Origin: Aphelocoma coerulescens
Lineage: Eukaryota; Chordata; Aves; Passeriformes; Corvidae
Assembly: GCF_041296385.1 (NCBI RefSeq)
Contig: NC_091017.1
Coordinates: 48,048,214 to 48,112,213 of the forward strand
Reading direction: 5' to 3'
Length of the DNA: 64,000 bases
Notes under the pieces: generated by a model
What the model was told of the DNA's origin: nothing
Databases searched by the model: none
Seen by the model: only the letters and a program-made list of their open reading frames with translations
Shown here: positions 1 to 12,200 of the stretch, in pieces
Layout: each line of letters opens with the position of its first letter
Position numbering within the stretch: the first letter of the stretch is position 1
Translations under genes and position numbers: made by a program

Positions 1-2280
1 TGGAATATTAGCCCTATTCGTTGCTGAAAAAATTTATAGAAGGCAGTATTCCCAAAAATAATGACAACGCTGTATGGATATAGTTGTCATCAAACAAATT
101 ATACAGGTTTATTTTATATATAAAACCAGAGTAAAAGTCAATACTAAATAAATTGTTTCATTTGAAGAATAGTTCAGTGACTTGTTCAGTCACAGCATGG
201 TGATGTTTTGCTGATTGTCATAGGTTAGCAAACTCCAGAAAAGTTTTGAAATGCATATAAAGAGCTCTGACTGCACTTCTTAAGTATGATATAATTTAAC
301 AAATTCACAGCTAGATTTTATGAATCCCTGCACACAATTTGTAATACATACAGAGTGCTGGACTCTGGATAGATAATATACAACAAATACCACAAGCAAT
401 AGTATCTGATAAAGATGTCAAGATCAAAATGCCTCTGGTGATAGTAAAGAGCAGCTCAGCAGGATGACAACCAGGTATATGAATAATAGAGTTTAAATCT
501 TACTGAGGACACTACCATGGTGTTTTTTTCCTGTCCCTAATATTAAAAAGAAAATCCTTGCAAAGGAGTAGGAATTTAAACTTTTTTTATTAGAAGCTTT
601 TAGAGTAACTAGAGCCTGCACAGTGAGGAACCACTGTAGATACAACATGGAACCAGTTCTTGAACTTAGGATATGGAGCTGAGAAGAGATATGGCTAATT
701 GAAATTACTCCTGATGCAAATTTGAAAATATTCTGTGTGTCTTTACACAAATAAGGCCTAGGTTATGCATTAAAAAGTCAGGAATAGTCAGCAGATAATA
801 ACCAAAATAAAATCACATTTGAGAATGACATGTAAAATAAGGAGCAAGAGGAGGACTAAATGAGTACACAACTCTCTATAAATGAGAGTGAAAAGAAAAA
901 GCTGCATGAACTGAGTAACTTCATTTCTGTGACAATATCAATTTAACTAACATTCCGTAAGATTGGTAGATTAAAAATAATATGCGGGACATTGTGATTG
1001 CATTTGATTTTACATAATAATGTCAAGAGCCAGGAAAGACGTGATGTTGGATCACTTGTTTACATTGTATCATCTGTATGGACTGTCAGTCCTTCGCCTG
1101 TTTCTTGCAGGAGAGCATGTCCAGTGTAATCGCTTTTGCTTCATGAAAACATTAATCATTAAACTGGGAAGAGTAGGTCCTCAGCAGGTAGAAAGGAATT
1201 TAGTGACGAGATAATTGTGGCAAAAAGTCACCATGCACTAGCTAATGCTCTGGCCCATGAACAAATCGAACAGGAAAAATTTAGAACCAAGGAATGTATC
1301 AGAAGCCATGATAAGCAGCTGCTATTTTGCAGCCAGAACTAATATGCTGATACATAAACTTTAAATAAGTATGAGGCACACAAAAAAAGTTCTCATGTAA
1401 GTATTTTAAAACAATGCATTCTTAAATGGAGAACAATTAAAATACACACCTGAAGGAATCTGGTATTTCCGTATTGTAGAAAATTCTGTTATTTATAGTT
1501 TCACTCTGGTCTGGCATTAAAATAGAAAAATTTCTACTAATGAATTATTTGGGGGAAAATATCTTTTAAGTAACCATAGGTTACATTTTTATGTAAATTA
1601 AAATTTCATCGCTGATTTGCGTATTTTACTTTTATTATTAATATCTGTTATAAATTTTGAAACAGCCTTTCAACAGAAATAGAACAGTATTATTTTATGA
1701 TGTTTGGAACTCCTGATTTTATATTGGTCTGATTTTGTTAACAAAAATAAGTAAAAATTGACGGTTTACTGCAAAGAGGTAATTATGTGAACATACAACT
1801 TTCTATCTTGGAAGAAAAATGATCTCTAATAAACTGCCTTCACTTTTCTCCCTGTGATTTATTGTGAATAGATGGAAGATTTTAATATCTTTCATGGTGA
1901 TTTTATACTTGTTATCCTCAACAATTTTTTTATTCGGTCGAAATCTGCTGTATTTTGGTAAAATAATCTTGACTTAATAGTAGAAGTGAAAATACTACAA
2001 AACAGATCTGAGTTTGGTGTTTCCCCTGTCTTTGCTTAAACAGTGGAAAATAATTACTTGGAAAACTTATCTTTTTCTTTCTCACTTATAAACACACACG
2101 GTGTAGACAAAGAAACTTTTTTGTTTTACAGCTGGAAGAGGAAAACAACAGAACCAATACATGATTAAATAAGAGAAATATCCAAAATTCAATTACTTTG
2201 TATTTGAACTAAGTGTTCAGAATTAATCTCATTTAAATGAACAGTGAAATACGACAATGTAAGAGTAGATTATTTCTTAC
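1..2280. other. Unique AT-rich non-coding sequence
   Basis: No recognisable gene or repeat family is visible. Stops are dense in every frame. A fairly good 3' splice site (pyrimidine run ending TTTCTTGCAG at 1101-1110) is followed by a frame open to 1214 with a possible donor at 1188. Another strong acceptor (TTTTTTGTTTTACAG) ends at about 2130, but the following frames stop within about 12 codons. I treat both as isolated splice-like signals rather than exons. Confidence 0.5.
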
Positions 2281-2356
2281 CATTTTATTGTTCTTGATGC
2301 AAAGCCATTCTGAACACATTGTGAAAACATTAAACTGAAAGCCATCTCCAGCACCT
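2281..2356 (-). other. Candidate coding exon, unknown gene
   Basis: On the minus strand, a pyrimidine-rich acceptor (CTTTTCTCTCTTGGACAG) is followed by 76 nt and then a strong donor, ATG|GTAAGAAA. Only one reading frame is open across the whole segment: one leading base, then 25 codons. It begins GAGDGFQFNVF and contains CSEWLC. The codons look ordinary for a vertebrate exon, but I do not recognise the protein. Just upstream on the same strand, 2692 to 2501 contains another cysteine-rich open frame with no clear donor. Chance pseudoexons of this size are common in long introns, so this is a candidate only. Confidence 0.3.
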
Positions 2357-3089
2357 CTGTCCAAGAGAGAAAAGTATTTAATTGACGTTCATACAGAACA
2401 CAGTGCAGTTGCATACATTAGTTGCCAATCAGATTAAGAGTTGCATGGATGGATTTCCAAGGCCATGCCTCCACTAGTAAGTGGGGCGACGTAGCAGGAG
2501 CTAGTCTAGAGAGCTGATGTGTGGAGGACCACTCATGCAGTTGCCTGTGATTTTCTGGATTTTGCACTGGCTGTCTTCCTGGTCACCGTGACTAAAGACC
2601 CACTTGCAGTTCAAACTCATTGTGCACACCCTGGAGAGAAGTTTTGATTCAGCTCTATCTGCTCCTTTACACTGGAATGCTCCACGACACACAGCAAATT
2701 GCCATATGTGGGGAGAATAACATCAAAAGCCAAGCCCGATCCAGATTAAAATACTAATGCTGTACCTTATGAACATGCCAAGATTGCAATGAGATTCTGT
2801 TTTACTGAGTGACCATGAAATCTTCCTACTGCTATCCTCCATAAAATCATGCTTTGGCTCAATATTAGCTTTGAATTCATTGTTGATAGGCACTGTTTTT
2901 ACTGAGGTAATTTCAAGTAGTCACAAAAACAAAAAATCCTTTTATAATTTGCTGACTGCCAAGCAGAAAAGATGGTCACTGCTCTGAACTGTTAAAATTT
3001 ATCACTAGTGTGGGTTGCAGCTTTTCTTGTTGAGTCTGATTTATGCTTTCCTTATACGATGGATGTAAATGGAAATGGTTTTTTAATTT
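2357..3089. other. Non-coding, includes a cysteine-rich minus-strand frame
   Basis: A 63-codon minus-strand frame spans 2692 to 2501 and is rich in Cys and Lys, but it has no convincing donor site and no family resemblance that I can name. The rest is AT-rich with short A and T runs, and I see nothing further. Confidence 0.35.
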
Positions 3090-3124
3090 AGTTTGGTTTG
3101 GTTTGGTGTGGTTTGGTTCGGTTT
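3090..3124 (+). repeat. (TTTGG)n short tandem repeat
   Basis: An imperfect pentanucleotide repeat of TTTGG units, with single substitutions to GTGTGG and TTCGG near the end. It is an ordinary microsatellite lying about 500 bp upstream of the large CTTTTT tract. Confidence 0.75.
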
Positions 3125-3626
3125 ACTTTGAGAATAGGACTTTCTTATGCATCCATCACTTCTTAAAAACACATTGGTTTGAAGCAGCTCTTTTAAAATG
3201 GTGATTTCTTCAATTTCCTAAAGGAACATTTTTTATCTCATGAAACAAAATTAAATTAGATTGAACAATAAAAAAGCTAAAAAATATAAATTTCTTTCTT
3301 TTTGGTCTGTTTCTCAAGAATGGTAACAAGCCAAAACCTGAAGAAGACCGTCACAATCTTGACGTTTATTTTTACCATCTTTTGAACCCTGATTTCACAG
3401 AATTTAGGACATTTATTTGGGTATACCAGTTGAGATGCTTAATTTATAAAACAAACAAAGAAGGGATACAGTGTGAGGCACAAGCTGAAGTAAATACCTT
3501 AGCTGATTTTTTTCAAACAGTTTCATACTTTGTGAAAAAAACCTGTTATGGCAAGAGTTGTCCTGTGACTTATAAGTACAGTGTTATTTAGGCTTCACTT
3601 AATCCCAGTCATTCTTAGCAGTCAAG

Positions 3627-4107
3627 TTTTTTTTTCTTTTTCTTTTTCTTTTTCTTTTTCTTTTTCTTTTTCTTTTTTCTTTTTCTTTTTCTTTTTCTTT
3701 TTCTTTTTCTTTTTCTTTTTCTTTTTCTTTTTCTTTTTCTTTTTCTTTTTCTTTTTCTTTTTCTTTTTCTTTTTCTTTTTTTTCTTTTCTTTTTTTTCTT
3801 TTTCTTTTTTCTTTTTCTTTTTCTTTTTCTTTTTCTTTTTCTTTTTCTTTTTCTTTTTCTTTTTCTTTTTCTTTTTCTTTTTCTTTTTCTTTTTCTTTTT
3901 CTTTTTCTTTTTCTTTTTCTTTTTTTTTCTTTTTCTTTTTCTTTTTCTTTTTTTTCTTTTCTTTTTTTTTCTTTTTCTTTTTTCTTTTTCTTTTTCTTTT
4001 TCTTTTTCTTTTTCTTTTTCTTTTTCTTTTTCTTTTTCTTTTTCTTTTTCTTTTTCTTTTTCTTTTTCTTTTTCTTTTTCTTTTTCTTTTTCTTTCTTTT
4101 CTCTTCC
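3627..4107 (+). repeat. Long (CTTTTT)n homopyrimidine microsatellite
   Basis: About 481 bp consisting only of T and C on this strand, almost entirely hexamers of five T and one C, with no purine from 3627 to about 4107. Interruptions are changes in T-run length only. The spacing between successive C residues from 3775 (9,5,9,6,7) recurs from 3947 (9,5,10,6,7), so the tract contains an internal duplication of about 172 bp. The Phe/Ser and Lys/Arg/Glu open frames over this interval, on both strands, come from the period-6 repeat and are not genes. Homopurine/homopyrimidine mirror tracts of this kind can form triplex DNA and often vary in length. The exact length in this assembly may be unreliable. 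Confidence 0.97.
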
Positions 4108-5485
4108 ATTATCTCTTCTCAATGTGATTCTAGTCCAGAGTTTCAGTTTCTTAATAGATCTGCATTTCATTTTGTGTAGGGTAGAACTATAGCTACAGGG
4201 TCTCTTACAGCTATGTTAAATGACAGTCACTGGTTAAATCCCTGAGGTTTGGCAGCTTAACTCGTGTCATTGCAATTGTGCATGTGTGTGTACATGTTTG
4301 CATGAGCTAATTATAAGGCAGTGCTAATTATAAGGCTGAGCTTTAGAAACAGTGTTTACATTGTCTGTTACATTATTTAAATTATTATCTGCTCTCAGAA
4401 TTACCAGTGGCAAGGGAAGAGACACAGAAGATTGTCTCTCCTTACCTCCCTCCCACTACTACATACTATGTTCCCTAATATAAACTAATTTCCAAGTGAG
4501 TGATTTTTTCACTGTGACTATATGAAATTCATGACTCTTCTCATACAGCTTATTTCTATTTTAGTTGTGTTTAACTATTATTTGTGGTGCTTTCACTGTA
4601 TATCCTGCTTTTTTTGACTCCTTTTTCTTTCCCCAAAGTAGGTAAGATCCTCTCTGCTCCCGCACATGAACCCTCTGTTTGGGACTCTGCATTTGGCTAC
4701 CAGCCTTTTATTATAGCATGGTGATAAACCAGGTGTCATGGTCTCATTTCGTGTTCCTGGGGCTGAGCCACCTGTTTGGATTGGTCTCACAAGGACCTAC
4801 ACGGTATAATCACCTTGTTTGTATTGTTTGTGACTTTGCCAACAATTCATGCCTAAGGCTTTTAGAGTGCCTGTAGCAAAATGACTCCCAAATATCTAAG
4901 TATGGAAAGGTAGATGTGTAAGCAGTTAAAATATAACTTAGTAATAGAGACCTATTAACTTTTGATGAGTGCTATGTAAGGAAATTATTCCTCTCTCATG
5001 CTAAATTAAACTTTACACTTTCTGGTCATTTTTCCTTCAATAATTAAAAAAAAAAATCCTTTTTAATAACCCATGTTTCTACAATTAGAATAAAGTTCCA
5101 AGTAGAAGAAACCAAAGCAAATATTCATTACTTAGAAAATGTTGAAAGGATCTAGTCTTAAAATTTCAGAACCTTAAAAAACATTCCTTACCAAAATTTA
5201 CTTTCCCCTAAGTCAGCCATTCCTTGCTAAAGTCTCTGTTTTGGTTCATTTGCCCAGCTCAGACATGGAATTGTTTTTCTTTATTTTTAATATTACATTT
5301 CCCACCAAATTTCATAATAGTTCTGCAGTTTTACAGCTTCTCATAGCTTTTTTTTTTTTTTTTGCTTTTCAAGCAGTTCAATATACTGAAAAGTGAAGAT
5401 GTTATATGAACTGCAGTGTTTCTAAAGTATGTGGTATTTACTATCCAAAGCCTTTAGAAATATTTGTGCAAAGACTAAAGTCAAT
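4108..5485. other. Non-coding AT-rich sequence with a 17-bp duplication
   Basis: There is no recognisable gene. The unit GCTAATTATAAGGCAGT occurs once at 4306 and is repeated, minus its last bases, at 4323-4336. Poly(T) at about 5348-5363 and poly(A) at about 5046-5056 are simple runs. Two opposing 65-codon frames at about 4593-4876 have no family resemblance. Confidence 0.5.
4306..4336 (+). repeat. 17-bp tandem duplication
   Basis: GCTAATTATAAGGC recurs 17 bases downstream with no mismatch, separated by AGT. Confidence 0.9.
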
Positions 5486-5660
5486 GATCCAAAAGCTCAT
5501 TGAAATCAATGGGAGACTTTCCATTAAATTCAATGGGCTTTCATCCAAGCTGCTTGTAATTATAGGCTGACATTTTGAAAGCTGCCTAAGGGATCTGGAA
5601 GCCTAATACTCATTAAAGTTAACTGGGCATCTAGCTTTACTAGGGTGCTTTGGAAGTCAC
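5486..5660. repeat. Ancient palindromic interspersed repeat
   Basis: Bases 5486-5544 form an imperfect palindrome. GATCCAAAAGCTCATTGAA on the left pairs with TTCAATGGGCTTTCATC on the right, around a CAATGGGAGAC...CCATT core. The following 5567-5660 (TTTTGAAAGCTGCCTAAGG ... AGGGTGCTTTGGAA) is also roughly self-complementary. From general knowledge, motifs of the form 'CCATTGAAGTCAATGG' flanked by GATCCAAAGCCC are common in turtle, crocodile and bird DNA as old non-autonomous elements. I infer that origin here but cannot name a specific family. Confidence 0.5.
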
Positions 5661-7699
5661 TAGTACAGCGTATATTAAATGAGTGACCTGTTTATGACAG
5701 TCAGTTACAACTCCATGAATCTATAAACATGTGTCTTATCTTCCATATCAAAAGAATGTTTTTCAGATTTTATTGCTTGATAAGGGCCATTTTCCTACAG
5801 AAAAGTATTGTTTAATTTAAAAAGAGAGATGAATATAAAAAAAATAAATTATCATAGAATTGAGCAAAACTGATTTATACAATGGCTTTTTTATCCCCTT
5901 AACAATTTTTAGTTTATTTTTTTAAGAAATCTTATTAAATATCTGGATTTTTTTTGTAATGTGAACTAGATCCCTTACTGAACAAACAATTGAGTCCACA
6001 GGTTGCCTGATAAGTTTTCATTTCTCTTTCTGCAGCAAGGAGTCTATGATATCCTTGTTTATATCTATATCTGCATCTTTATCTACATCTATCTATATAA
6101 TGTTTAAGCATCCCAAAAACATTCAGCCAGTAGTACTTAATTTGATAACGTTGCTTGAACTGTGACTGACAAATCATAGAAATGATCTAGCATTTTCTAT
6201 GGATGCTGTGCTATATTAAAACTATATATATATATATATATCAGGTGAATTACTTCAGCTACAGTTGCTTACACACACTAATTAACAACTGATCAAATTT
6301 GTGATCTATGTTGATTTGTTCTAAGTGTCACTTGTTAGAGTAGCATGTGGTTTCATTGTAACACTTTCAAGCTAGCCTCTGATTTTAATTGGACCAGTAG
6401 TTTCATTCATATGTTTATAGCAAAAAAAAGATGACTGCTAAGTATTTTTAAGGGATTACAAATATTAAAAGTCTTTGGAAGATAGATATACAAAATTTTA
6501 AAATTTGGAAACAAAAGGACAATATTGCCATTCGTAGGGGTTCTGAATTATGAGATGGATCAAAATAAATGTAACACCTGTTTAGATAAAATATTTATGT
6601 GCACTTGATATGTAGATGAATATTTAGCTTGATTTCATTAAATGAATCATAATATCATTTCCCAAAATGACTTATTATGGATTATGACTTTATAATGACA
6701 GTATTCTTGCTATGAAATCTTCACACGGTCAACAGAAGTGTATAAAGAATAGTATTGCTAGCAACAAGAAAATATACAAAGTGGTCAGATGCAAACAGAT
6801 CAATTATTTAAACTCGTCTCAAATAATTTTAAATAGAAACCATTTAAAAATTATATTTGAGATAAAATTAAATGGTGTGCATAAGTAGCTGAAATAGTCA
6901 ACTGGCTCCTGGAACTGTGAAGTTTCTTCAGGTGCGATTACGTTCCAGTTTCAAGGAAACAGCAGCCTTCTGCTTCACTCCTAGTGGGAGATTTTGCATA
7001 CTGCCAAATGGATGCTGATAAAATCAGATTCCAAGAATATGACTAGCTATTGATTTTCTTATTAGCATCATATTATGTTTCTTATAGGTAATGCATTGTT
7101 TCCTGCTTTTGAGTTAGCTACTGGCCTGCCTTCTTGGTTTAAGAATTGGTGTCATTTCAAATATAGATTAAAAAAAAAAAAGGGAAAGGGAAGCTATTTC
7201 TTACAGTACAAAAAGCACAAAACAAGGCAGAAAATGTCTTACAATAAAAGCAGTACAAAAAGCAGAAAGCACATAATTGAACTGAATTGGAATGAAATGC
7301 AATTGCTAATGTGTCTACTGAACTATTTTATGACATTTTCTGTAATCAGAATTGCACTTCTTCTACTCTAATTAGTTTCTATAGGTGCAATTTTTTCAGT
7401 GTTAATGGGGGTGACTGGTGTAAAATGTACATATTAATGGAGATACAACACCAAAATCCCTGTACATTTCAGCACAGGTAATTTTTTAGATCTCTGAATC
7501 TCTTTCTGGAATTCCTCTGGAAACTCAACAAGCTACTTCTAAGCATCCTGTACCTGAGACCATTTCTCTTTTAGGACTTGTGAAGCTCCTCAGACTCATA
7601 CCTTTAGAGGAATTCATCAGCATTTTTTTCATTTTTAAGCTGAGATCACAGCTGGAAATACTAATATCAGTCTAAGGACTGATCACACATTTCACAGTA
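5661..7699. other. Unique AT-rich non-coding sequence
   Basis: No gene is recognisable. Simple repeats are a TATC-like run at about 6060-6099 and an (AT)n run at 6220-6241. Short A runs occur at about 6422-6428 and 7171-7181. The open frame at 7075-7371 is Lys-rich, spans the A run and looks fortuitous. Confidence 0.5.
6220..6241 (+). repeat. (AT)n microsatellite
   Basis: About ten AT dinucleotides. Confidence 0.85.
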
Positions 7700-7960
7700 G
7701 CTGCTCTATGCTACACTGTTGTCAGTGATCTGTCAGCTTCCTATTTATCCACTTCTCAGTTCCTATCCTAATAATCATCTTCTCTAGTTTACCTAATAAT
7801 TTCCTATTAAGCATCAAATGTTTTCCCAGCTTCCAAGTAGATTATATCTAGATGAGAACTCTTTCCCTTGTCTAGAAAACCAATTATCTCCCCAATGAAG
7901 GCTATCAGATTAGTCTGGCACGATTTGTCTTTGTCAAACTGAGGCTGCAATTTATAACAT
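7700..7960 (-). mobile_element. Old CR1-type LINE fragment, reverse transcriptase region
   Basis: Read on the minus strand, the translation contains DKDKSCQTNLIAF, then a short gap, then FLDKGKSS and IIYLEAGKTFDA. This follows the known CR1 pattern KGKSC-TNLIAFYDE...VDKG-A-DVIYLDFSKAFDT in the reverse-transcriptase domain. The DNA continues past the stop after the FDA motif with GGAAATTATTAGGTAAACT, which also follows the CR1 order. The first catalytic-region motif YLDFSKAFD is changed to YLEAGKTFD, so the core Asp is lost. Divergence is much greater than in the 25.5-kb copy, so this is an older, dead insertion. No 5' end or 3' tail is visible. Confidence 0.82.
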
Positions 7961-9148
7961 TTTCCCTGTACTTCTGTGCCTTCATTCTTTCCTATTGCAA
8001 AACATAGCCCAGACAAAGCCACAGTTGTAAGGATAATCCTATTTTAGTGTCTTAAATATGCATAACATTTCATATTTTTTCCCTATTTGGAACTTGACGG
8101 ATTTTGCTCCTCTGCTAGAGGAGGTGCAACACTGTGGCAGTATACTTGTGATTCTGGGACAGCAGCAATCCCTCTCAGTTTTTATCCATGAAATGGTAAT
8201 TGTGTTTTTCTCCGTATCAAATAGTCATTTGTGTGACGTATCACCCCTGTAACTTCACTGAAAATTGAACTTCAGCTTTCTTAATCCTTCTTCCCTCTTC
8301 CCTAGACTCTGTTTTCACTTCATCTGAATTCTCCTTTATTTATAGAGGTATCATTATGCTAAATTTGAAAAAAAACCCACAAAAATTACCTCACTTTGAC
8401 TTTAGAAAATTCTTCCTTATCCTAAAAGTACTAAGCTCTAAATTACAATTTTCTAATCAGCTCCATTTTCAATTTCTTTAGACTTTCCATTTTTCTTTGA
8501 TTATTCCCAGTCATTTTTTATTTATTTATACATTCATTCATATTTATTTTACTTTGTCCCTTATGGTTTCTACAACTTTGTCATTTGGGGGGTTTTGTTG
8601 ATTGAAATTTTTAAGTATTCAGGTTCCTTCTATAGTGAACTGTGAATGAAAAACAGTTTCCCATTCTGCTTAGCTTGACTTAAGAGAAGATTGTTTTATT
8701 GAAGTCTTCACTCTGAATCAGAAGCTTTAAAGAATAGTTTGTGGTTTTCCTTCTATTTAATTTAAAGTGAATTATCTCATGATTTTTCTTCCCAAGGTTA
8801 TTTTCTACAGCTATGTTTTTATGCAACGTGCTTGTTAGTTACCAAAGTCTGCAATAACAAAATATGTTTCTTTCTGGTATATAAATTTGTAGGTTACTGA
8901 CTCCAAGACAATACAAAGCTTAATTTCACTTTAGCATTTGTTCTGCAGTATATACCTGGGAAGTTCAAATTATTCTAGCAACAGAGTTTCTGGTTGTTTT
9001 TCCAGATGTCTCTGTATATGCAAACATGAGCTTGTGATTCTATAGTGGACCCCATTCATTTTTTTACCCTTTCCCCTCCAATAGATGTAATATTTCCCAT
9101 CTTTTTAAAAGATCAGCATGACAATTCATATGCATTTCCTGCTCACAT
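7961..9148. other. Non-coding AT/pyrimidine-rich sequence
   Basis: No gene is recognisable. Upstream CR1 sequence may continue to about 8020, but I cannot align it convincingly. Several TTTATT-like stretches occur at about 8515-8555. Nothing else stands out. Confidence 0.45.
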
Positions 9149-9202
9149 ATTTAAGGCTATCACATTCTTTAAGGCTATCACATTTAAAGCTATCACATTA
9201 AT
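9149..9202 (+). repeat. Three-copy minisatellite (AAGGCTATCACATT unit)
   Basis: Three adjacent degenerate copies of a unit of about 15-17 bp, TTTAAGGCTATCACATT, lie head to tail; the last copy is AAAGCTATCACATT. The copies sit inside an open frame where they give repeated FKAIT peptides, but there is no sign of a real gene. Confidence 0.8.
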
Positions 9203-12200
9203 GCAAGGTTATTGCATTGCTCTCACAGCCTCACTCTTCCATGTGACAAAACTGCCTGTTCTAGAGAGCTTATGTGAGTCTTCTCTTTTCTTTCTCTCTG
9301 CATTTCCATTACCCTTTTTCTATCCAGGCTGGTAGTCTGTAACACTATCTTAAGTTCCTCATGTCTGCATTTCTTATCCTGGAATTTATTCATTTCACTT
9401 TTTGTAGAGATAGCCATTAATTTATTTGTAAAAGATTTAAATTTAACTATTTTTAAACTGCTTTCATTTCTGGGGAGTACAATTAATTAATTCAATTAAT
9501 TGGCAAGTGTTTAGTCAGGGTTTTTTTTTATTTATCCCATTTAAAACTCTATCATAATAAATGATGGATGATATACTGATTTGTTCCAAAATTCTCAATG
9601 ATTTTTATTCTCATGATTCTGATATCACTTGTGTTGGCAATAACCAAAGAAAATTTATACCAACATAAAAACCAACCAATCCAACAGTAGAATATTTTCC
9701 AAATTGCATATATGTCTAAACTTTCCTTCTAGCACCAGCTTCTTTTTTCTCTCTTATTGTGTCTCAGTTTCTCCTATTTTTTTTTTTTTTCTTAAATCCT
9801 GCAGAATATAACTTAAGATTACATAGTTGAGCATTTTCCCTGTTCTGGAATAATCACCTTCTATCTGTTCCAGGTGAACGGTATTATTGTCATTTATATG
9901 GCCCCAAAGTCTGCAGCATCTGGGATTTTCAAATATATGTCACTCTTGTAGTGTATCTCTTCAGGAATGTAGACTGCTAAGCTAAGTCTGATTCCTTTTC
10001 AGCATCAAGCTAAATCTCCTTCCCTCTGTAGTGCTGAATTTTAGATGTGAAAGAAACATGACTGGGTAGGATATGGCAACCTAGCCAGAGAAGAAAGAGG
10101 AGAAGGAATATCAGGACTTGATGCACACCACCGTAGTGTACTGATAAAATAGGCCACAAAGTTCTAGGTGAAGATATGGAGAAGATGTGAAATACTGCTG
10201 CTTCAAATTGAGTCCATTCTCTGCAGAGAACAGAAACTTCTTTAAACTGGAGCAGACTTGTCCTAAGCTTTGTGAAAGACTGTGTACAACCTGAAGAAAC
10301 CTCTAGCTCCCCCCTTTCTTCTATTCAAATTTTCCTTCTCCAAAGAAAATAACCCCATACATTAAGATTCAGTCATGCTTAAAAATGTAAAATAAAACTC
10401 CTCAGACATTTCCTCTTCTAGGAAGATAAAGGACGAAAATTGGATATATCTTAGTCACTTTGCTTGATGTTTACTGGCTAATCAGAGTATAGAAAATCTA
10501 CAGGCTATAAAATTGGCTGCTGAGTTTTTCACAGTTACAAATTAAGTTGCTCCAATAACCTGTCTGGCCACAGAACAAATAGGAAAAGAATTGATGGACT
10601 GGGAGTTTTCTTTGAGGTTGAAGTTTCAGCTACACTTTTTCAAGAAAAGTGAGGCCTATTTTTTTACAAAACCTCTCATTTTACAGCTCCTGCTATATTC
10701 AAATATCTTCCACTATTACCTTCAGCTGCCACTGGATGAGTTCAAAAGTATTTCTACAAAGCAGATCACAGTCTAAAGTCAGGCGATGGGAAACTGGTGA
10801 ACACATAGCTTGTGGCCACCTATAAAAAGCTAGCAGAGGGTTACTCTGCATATATGGTGGCCTTGACTGAACTAATTAAACCAATCTTTCCATTCTCTCC
10901 CTCACCACTCCCATCTTTTCTTCAACCAATCTTGCTCCAATTTCTGCTGTAAATGGAGGGATCCAGGCCACAGCAAGCATCTGCACTGTACAGTCTTGTT
11001 TTGGTGCCCCATGAGGTATGCTTTCTGAAAGAAAAACAGCTTTTATTTATTTTTATGTTATTGCGTAATAATTTTTTTTCTTAATGTATGCTCATAGGGA
11101 TTGCACAATTAAGATTGCTCAAGCAACTTTTACTCAAGTATTACCAAATTTGGGTTTCTACCGTAACTAATTGCAATATGCCAGCAGAAAAGTGTCACAC
11201 GCATTTATTAAGAATACTGATATGTATGAATGGAAATACTGAATCATTTTACAGACTATCAATAATTTCAGCTAATAGAGTAATGGAGCAGTTCAGGAAT
11301 GCTGGGGTCCTTTCTAAGTTCCAATGAGACAGCATATTTTTGTTGTCACAGATTTTCCTGCCAATTCTTCAGACTTTACTTGCTGACCTTATCATCTTGT
11401 AAAGATTTAGGTTCTCACCTGAGCCTCATTTTCTACAACACATCAAGTACAATCTTTATTCCTTAAATTCCTGACACATTCCCCCAATAAAAATCCTACC
11501 TTTTATTCTCTTTTTATGTGATAGAGTCCCAGTCTCCCAGTGCCTCATCCCTTTGATATTGTTTCTCACTGCAGCTATTCCCTGCAGCTCCTCTTTAGCC
11601 ACTTCATGGCTGAACTACGTGTTAATACTATTGAACTTAGCAGACCCTGTTCACTTATCTTCTTGTGCCTCTGGCTTTAAAATATCACAGAGCTTCATAT
11701 ATAAGAAAAATGTTACATAGCTGTAAGTTGAACCCCTCAACTCCTTGCCTAACTGATGTTCTTTGCTTAAGACAAGAAATCTTTGCTGAGCTTGAATATT
11801 TTTTTCCAAGCCTTATGATTTACAGTGGCAATGAAAGCCAAATTTCAGTTTTCATCCCACATTGTTATCCCCAGCTGCCAAATATCAGTCTGCAGCTTTA
11901 AATTATATTAACTATTTAAATAACTTCTTTCCTTACCATCTTGCCCCCTCCTTCCCTCCTTTTTGATTTTCTATCACAAGTGAAACAAAATATCTTTTCC
12001 CTCATTCTGAGAAATTACGGGATTGTTTTGGCAAAAAAGGCATTCTAACACATATTTTAACAACCTCAGAGCAGACACTAAGGAATATTTAAGCCCAAAT
12101 GTCTACCAATTGGCAAATTGAAAAGTACTAAAATCAGCATTTTATAACGGAAAGTGTCAGGGAACATTAATGAGCATAGCTACCAGCCCATTTTTGGCCT

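Noticed and set aside
3581..4192. Open frames of 164-203 codons over the homopyrimidine tract
   Set aside because: They are produced by the period-6 repeat (Phe/Ser/Leu or Lys/Arg/Glu strings) and appear in several frames on both strands.
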